Made by a program: the position numbers and the translations under genes. The notes below the pieces were generated by a model. It was not told where the DNA came from. It saw only the letters and a program-made list of their open reading frames with translations, and made no database searches. This document shows, piece after piece, positions 6,180 to 8,355 of a stretch of 8,355 nucleotides of DNA. Each line of letters opens with the position of its first letter. The first letter of the stretch is position 1. This DNA is from Campylobacterota bacterium (GTDB lineage Bacteria > Campylobacterota > Campylobacteria > Campylobacterales > Sulfurovaceae), in contig JAHZJZ010000138.1 of assembly GCA_022600655.1 (NCBI GenBank), forward strand, positions 1 to 8,355. The letters are read 5' to 3'.

Positions 6180-6790
6180 TAGATGGAGTCATAAAGTATA
6201 ACTTTGACTTTCAAGAAACGGTAGCACTTAATGAGTCTCAATTTTTGGAGATAGAAACGGTAAGAGAGCGACTCTTTGCTCTAGGACTCATTGGTGTAGC
6301 TGATGGCATAGGGTATGGAAATATCAGCCAACGCGTAGATAGAGACTCTTTTGTGATTACAGGAACCCAAACAGGACATCTTAAAAACCTAAATGCCAAT
6401 CACTATGCTCTGATAGAGGAGTATGATGACAAGAACTTCTACCTCAAATCATTAGGAGCCATTAAACCAAGCAGTGAAGCACTAACCCATGGGACTATTT
6501 ATAACCTAAGTAGTGATATAGGAGCTGTCATACATATTCACTCTAAAGTAATATGGCAATTTATGTTAAAGCATGACTATTTGAAAACAGCTGTAGTTGA
6601 GTATGGCTCTATAGCGATGATAGATGAGGTTAATAGAGTCTTTTCATCTATCGATCCACTCAGCAATCCAAAGTTTGTTATGGCTGGACATGAAGATGGG
6701 GTTATGGCTTTTGGTAGAGATTTAAAAGAGGCTGAGTTGGTGTTATTTCAAGTTCTTGGAGTTGTATTAGATGTAGGGTTTTTAGAATGA
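6176..6790 (+). CDS. Class II aldolase/adducin family protein: Ald2-like aldolase or MtnB-like dehydratase
   Basis: A 204-residue zinc enzyme of the FucA/AraD/MtnB superfamily. GYGNIS (47-52) and TGTQTG (62-67) are phosphate-binding loops, PSSE (98-101) carries the family acidic residue E101, HIH (120-122) gives two zinc histidines, and H172 in AGHEDGVMAFG is the likely third. The start overlaps the mtnA stop (ATGA), so it should act on the MtnA product. Two reactions fit: MtnB dehydration of 5-methylthioribulose-1-phosphate in methionine salvage, or Ald2 cleavage to DHAP plus an aldehyde. No mtnC, mtnD, mtnE, mtnW or mtnX follows, and mtnK-mtnA-ald2 is the gene order known for the DHAP shunt in some E. 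coli, so the aldolase is favoured but not shown. GHEDG in place of the usual GHG stretch is odd. Its last 43 bases overlap the opposing gene. Confidence 0.82.
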   Translation: MIDGVIKYNFDFQETVALNESQFLEIETVRERLFALGLIGVADGIGYGNISQRVDRDSFVITGTQTGHLKNLNANHYALIEEYDDKNFYLKSLGAIKPSSEALTHGTIYNLSSDIGAVIHIHSKVIWQFMLKHDYLKTAVVEYGSIAMIDEVNRVFSSIDPLSNPKFVMAGHEDGVMAFGRDLKEAELVLFQVLGVVLDVGFLE

Positions 6791-8355
6791 AGGTTATATT
6801 TTTTAGCTTTAAATTCAGCCAATATTCTATCAAAACTATCAGAGATTTTTAATCGAAACTGGCTACCGTCTTTAACATGTAGTGCATCTAAAAGTAGATG
6901 TACTTCCTCACTGGATAGTGCTTCTTTTGACATGATTCCATAGAGCAGAACATCACGGTGATTAAGATATATCTCTTTACCTACAATACTTATTCTAAAG
7001 ATATTTTTATCAATATTACTATTAAGGATTTTAATAATAGTTCCGTCAAGAAGAAGAGCAGTCTGTTTAGAGGTTTGGTGAATCACTCCCTCCTCTGTAC
7101 CTGTGGCGTATTGTGCTTTGAAGTGATTGTTTTGAATCTCAATAGGAACCGTATGATAGTGTGATGAATCACCTCTACTACGATAGGAGTAGGAGTACCA
7201 TTTTCCATTTAAAATACACTGAGTATCAAGAAACTCTTTAAGTGGAAGAGACTCTTTCTCTAGGTAGCTATAGACATCATAAAGTTCATCTATTTTTCTT
7301 ATATTTTTGGTGACAAAAGTGTTGTCAACAATCTCTTTTCCCATACGATAAATGGCAAAATTTGTATCTACTACAAGTAGAAACTCAGAATAGTAGGAGT
7401 GGTTGTCTGATACAAACTTAATCTCAATACTTTTCTCTTCTAATTTCTTTAATTTGTTAATCAAGTTTGAGGTTAAAAGCTCTTTCTCCTCAATAATCAG
7501 TAGGTATTTAATATAGATGTTGTTTAGATAAATAGACTCCTCTTGATTGGTAAGTATCTGAAAGAAGAAAGGGAGTGTTGTCTCATTAAGCGTATAGACG
7601 ATTACCGCACCTGTTTCAAACTCTTCAGAGATACTTGCTAGTGAATAGACTTGTAATTTTCTTCTATTGGTAATAAAAAAGTCAAAATCTTGAGATGCTT
7701 TTTTTAACATAGAAAGGTAACTTTTAAACTCTTTGACCAAGACATCATTAAAGTTCTTATTAACTATTGATAATTGTTGATAGTAAGGTATTAAATCTTC
7801 ACCTAAATTATGAATCTTGGTATAGAAGTTTTCAAATAGGTAATCCTCTTCCAAAATAGAGCTACGATTAAAGTTTTGAGCTATTAGCAGATTTGAGTGA
7901 TTAAGTTTATGTTGAAATTTGCACTGTTCAGTTTGAGTAAGCTCTTCAGAACTAAAGAGAGCCATATAGGCTTTAGGTTGTCTGGTAGCATAATCTTTAC
8001 AGAGTCCTGTTCCATAAACTTTTAGGGTTTGTTGAAAAACATTTGCACTATTTTCAAGGATATATATCATGTGGTCATAATCATTTTTAGTAAAAATATA
8101 GAGCATATTATGATACTCAAATATCTCACCTTTGTAGGTCATGTTTTCTGTAAGCCTTGGAGAAGATATCTCTATACTTTTGTGGTTGTTTGGATTAGGA
8201 TAGGTGATGGTATATCTATCTATCTGTTTATTATCGACATTGAAATAGTAGATATATTTTAAGGCATTAAGACTTTTGTGGTCTAGTTGACTCTTATGTA
8301 AGTAGTCATCTATCCTTGTTTTAAAAGTATCAATAGACCAAGATTTAAAAGATTC
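6748..8355 (-). CDS. Unrecognised protein, C-terminal 535 residues (5' end beyond window)
   Basis: I do not recognise this protein. The frame is open from the TGA at 6750-6748 to the right edge, giving at least 535 residues. An internal ATG at 8142 would give 464, but the 71 codons upstream of it are free of stops and read like normal protein, so I treat the gene as cut by the window. No signal peptide or clear membrane helix is visible. Counting from the window-edge residue, 100-150 include a GTGLCKDYATRQPKAY stretch. Residues about 175-245 are helical and charged. Residues about 275-335 alternate beta and alpha segments around FLLVVDTNFAIYRM, faintly like a phospholipase-D-type fold lacking its HKD residues. 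Residues about 380-515 form a beta-rich domain starting at NGKWYSYSY. The tail after residue 518 (KYNLHSKNPTSNTTPRT) is low in complexity and partly overlaps the aldolase gene. The gene looks more A/T rich than its neighbours. Confidence 0.75.
   Translation of the reverse strand, partial: ESFKSWSIDTFKTRIDDYLHKSQLDHKSLNALKYIYYFNVDNKQIDRYTITYPNPNNHKSIEISSPRLTENMTYKGEIFEYHNMLYIFTKNDYDHMIYILENSANVFQQTLKVYGTGLCKDYATRQPKAYMALFSSEELTQTEQCKFQHKLNHSNLLIAQNFNRSSILEEDYLFENFYTKIHNLGEDLIPYYQQLSIVNKNFNDVLVKEFKSYLSMLKKASQDFDFFITNRRKLQVYSLASISEEFETGAVIVYTLNETTLPFFFQILTNQEESIYLNNIYIKYLLIIEEKELLTSNLINKLKKLEEKSIEIKFVSDNHSYYSEFLLVVDTNFAIYRMGKEIVDNTFVTKNIRKIDELYDVYSYLEKESLPLKEFLDTQCILNGKWYSYSYRSRGDSSHYHTVPIEIQNNHFKAQYATGTEEGVIHQTSKQTALLLDGTIIKILNSNIDKNIFRISIVGKEIYLNHRDVLLYGIMSKEALSSEEVHLLLDALHVKDGSQFRLKISDSFDRILAEFKAKKYNLHSKNPTSNTTPRT

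Noticed and set aside
8140..8142. ATG at 8142 as the start of the right-hand gene
   Set aside because: The frame stays open for 71 more codons to the window edge, and no clear ribosome binding site stands before this ATG.

Overview
The window looks like an ordinary chromosomal segment of an AT-rich Campylobacterota (epsilonproteobacterium), most likely of the Sulfurovum/Sulfurimonas type. The main clue is the leucyl aminopeptidase, whose active-site region closely resembles the Helicobacter/Campylobacter form as I remember it. The strong A/T bias fits, and so does the ychF/pepA neighbourhood. The genus is an inference from memory, not a search result.

Layout. Positions 1-3740 are read leftward: trpB (2517-3740), pepA (1048-2508), a small VanZ-like membrane protein gene (674-1048) and the 5' half of ychF (1-535, cut by the window edge). 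trpB, pepA and the vanZ-like gene are packed with an 8-base gap and a 1-base overlap, so they probably form one transcript. ychF is set apart by 138 bases that hold a REP-like inverted doublet. A divergent intergenic region (3741-3841) separates this block from a rightward operon: mtnK (3842-5059), mtnA (5088-6179) and a class II aldolase-family gene (6176-6790). This operon meets, tail to tail with a 43-base overlap, a long leftward frame (6748-8355) that runs off the right edge and that I do not recognise.

How the genes work together. MtnK phosphorylates 5-methylthioribose and MtnA isomerises the product to 5-methylthioribulose-1-phosphate. The third enzyme is either an MtnB dehydratase of the methionine salvage pathway or an Ald2-type aldolase of the DHAP shunt. 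No other methionine-salvage gene is present before the operon ends, and the order mtnK-mtnA-aldolase is that of the published DHAP shunt, so I favour the shunt as a hypothesis. It would salvage methylthioribose and possibly 5-deoxyribose, the leftovers of S-adenosylmethionine chemistry. The leftward block is housekeeping: tryptophan synthase beta chain without its alpha partner nearby, an M17 peptidase, and the YchF ATPase.

I saw no tRNA, rRNA, CRISPR array, insertion sequence, phage gene or defence system. The parts most worth a second look are the salvage operon, the unrecognised right-edge gene and the REP-like element.
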